NCBI GenBank assembly: GCA_964616135.1 | Contig: CAZTTQ010000037.1 | Location: 1-5,522 of the forward strand | Direction of reading: 5' to 3' | DNA: 5,522 nucleotides | Source: JAJYIV01 sp964616135 | GTDB lineage: Bacteria; Patescibacteriota; Patescibacteriia; UBA9934; GWF2-40-263 | Part shown: in pieces, positions 5,352-5,522 of the stretch | Numbering within the stretch: the first letter of the stretch is position 1 | How the letters are laid out: each line of letters starts with the position of its first letter | The notes under the pieces: model-generated | What the model was told of the DNA's origin: nothing | Seen by the model: the letters and a program-made list of their open reading frames with translations, nothing else | Database searches by the model: none | Made by a program: the position numbers and the translations under genes

Positions 5352-5501
5352 TCCCTGGCAACGCAAAGCACGTCGTGGGCCATGACCTGCAGGCACGACA
5401 AGCATGGGATTTCATATCATGGAAGTATCAGGTCCTCGGACTCGATCTCTCCACGACTGAAATTTCTTGCCTGCAGTTCACGATCCACGACGGGCTTTTT
5501 T
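5352..5501 (+). ncRNA. Candidate small structured RNA or leader/attenuator (rod-like fold)
   Basis: No convincing ORF lies in 5274-5522. The sequence after the promoter folds into a long interrupted rod of nested helices: 5368-5378 with 5485-5495 (10 of 11 pairs, one A/G mismatch), 5383-5385 with 5478-5480, 5387-5395 with 5468-5476 (9 of 9), 5406-5414 with 5458-5466 (9 pairs, two G-U), and an apical stem 5427-5434 with 5439-5446 (one mismatch, one G-U). Six T (5496-5501) follow the closing stem, so the 3' end looks like an intrinsic terminator. AAA (5365-5367) can also pair with part of that run. The expected RNA is about 150 nt. A closed rod with internal bubbles recalls 6S RNA, but I recognise no conserved motif of 6S, SRP, tmRNA or RNase P. 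It could instead be a leader controlling a gene beyond the edge. The 5' end rests on the promoter guess. Confidence 0.5.
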
Positions 5502-5522
5502 GTTTGTTCATCCTCCGAACAG

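Noticed and set aside
5223..5405. Minus-strand ORF of 60 codons after clpP
   Set aside because: It spans the clpP terminator and the promoter candidate, and no ribosome binding site or motif is visible.
5352..5501. tRNA, SRP RNA, tmRNA or RNase P RNA identity for the structured region
   Set aside because: I found no T-arm with acceptor pairing, no SRP domain IV motif, no tmRNA ends and no RNase P core motifs. The 6S resemblance is only in overall shape.
1..5522. CRISPR array, insertion sequence with transposase, or defence or phage genes
   Set aside because: No regularly spaced direct repeats and no transposase, integrase or nuclease-effector motifs were seen in any frame I read.

Overview
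This is a GC-rich bacterial window with two conserved core genes in a probable operon, the greater part of an SMC gene, and two small genes I cannot name. The SMC protein is unusually compact. The three core genes have no visible Shine-Dalgarno motif. Together these fit a small-genome lineage such as the Candidate Phyla Radiation (Patescibacteria), but this is inference from gene style and not proof. The small membrane gene probably ends in TGA and no frame needs TGA read as an amino acid, so the standard bacterial code fits.

Layout. Positions 1-2217 (minus) hold an SMC chromosome-organising ATPase, complete at its N-terminus and running off the left edge just before its natural end. It has N- and C-terminal ATPase heads and coiled-coil arms but no recognisable hinge. 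Positions 2218-2353 hold overlapping divergent promoter candidates. Positions 2260-2773 (plus) look like a self-contained transcription unit: promoter, Shine-Dalgarno, a 110-codon ORF with a signal-peptide-like N-terminus, and an intrinsic terminator. Positions 2782-2868 are a palindromic repeat element made of two inverted copies of about 34 bp, lying between two convergent terminators. Positions 2897-3493 (minus) encode a 198-residue multi-pass membrane protein of unknown function with a good Shine-Dalgarno and its own terminator. Positions 3494-3610 carry back-to-back divergent promoters, one with a 13-bp palindrome inside its spacer. Positions 3611-5239 (plus) hold a DHH/DHHA1 phosphoesterase (NrnA-like) followed 30 bases later by ClpP, then an intrinsic terminator. 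Positions 5274-5522 hold no convincing ORF. They contain a consensus-like promoter followed by a sequence that folds into a long interrupted rod ending in a T-tract, which I read as a small structured RNA or a leader/attenuator for a gene beyond the right edge.

Functions. SMC compacts and segregates the chromosome. The DHH protein probably degrades very short oligonucleotides or linear dinucleotides. ClpP is the peptidase core of the Clp protease. These are housekeeping roles without an obvious shared pathway; the DHH protein and ClpP are probably co-transcribed. The most interesting items are the hinge-less SMC and the structured RNA candidate downstream of clpP.
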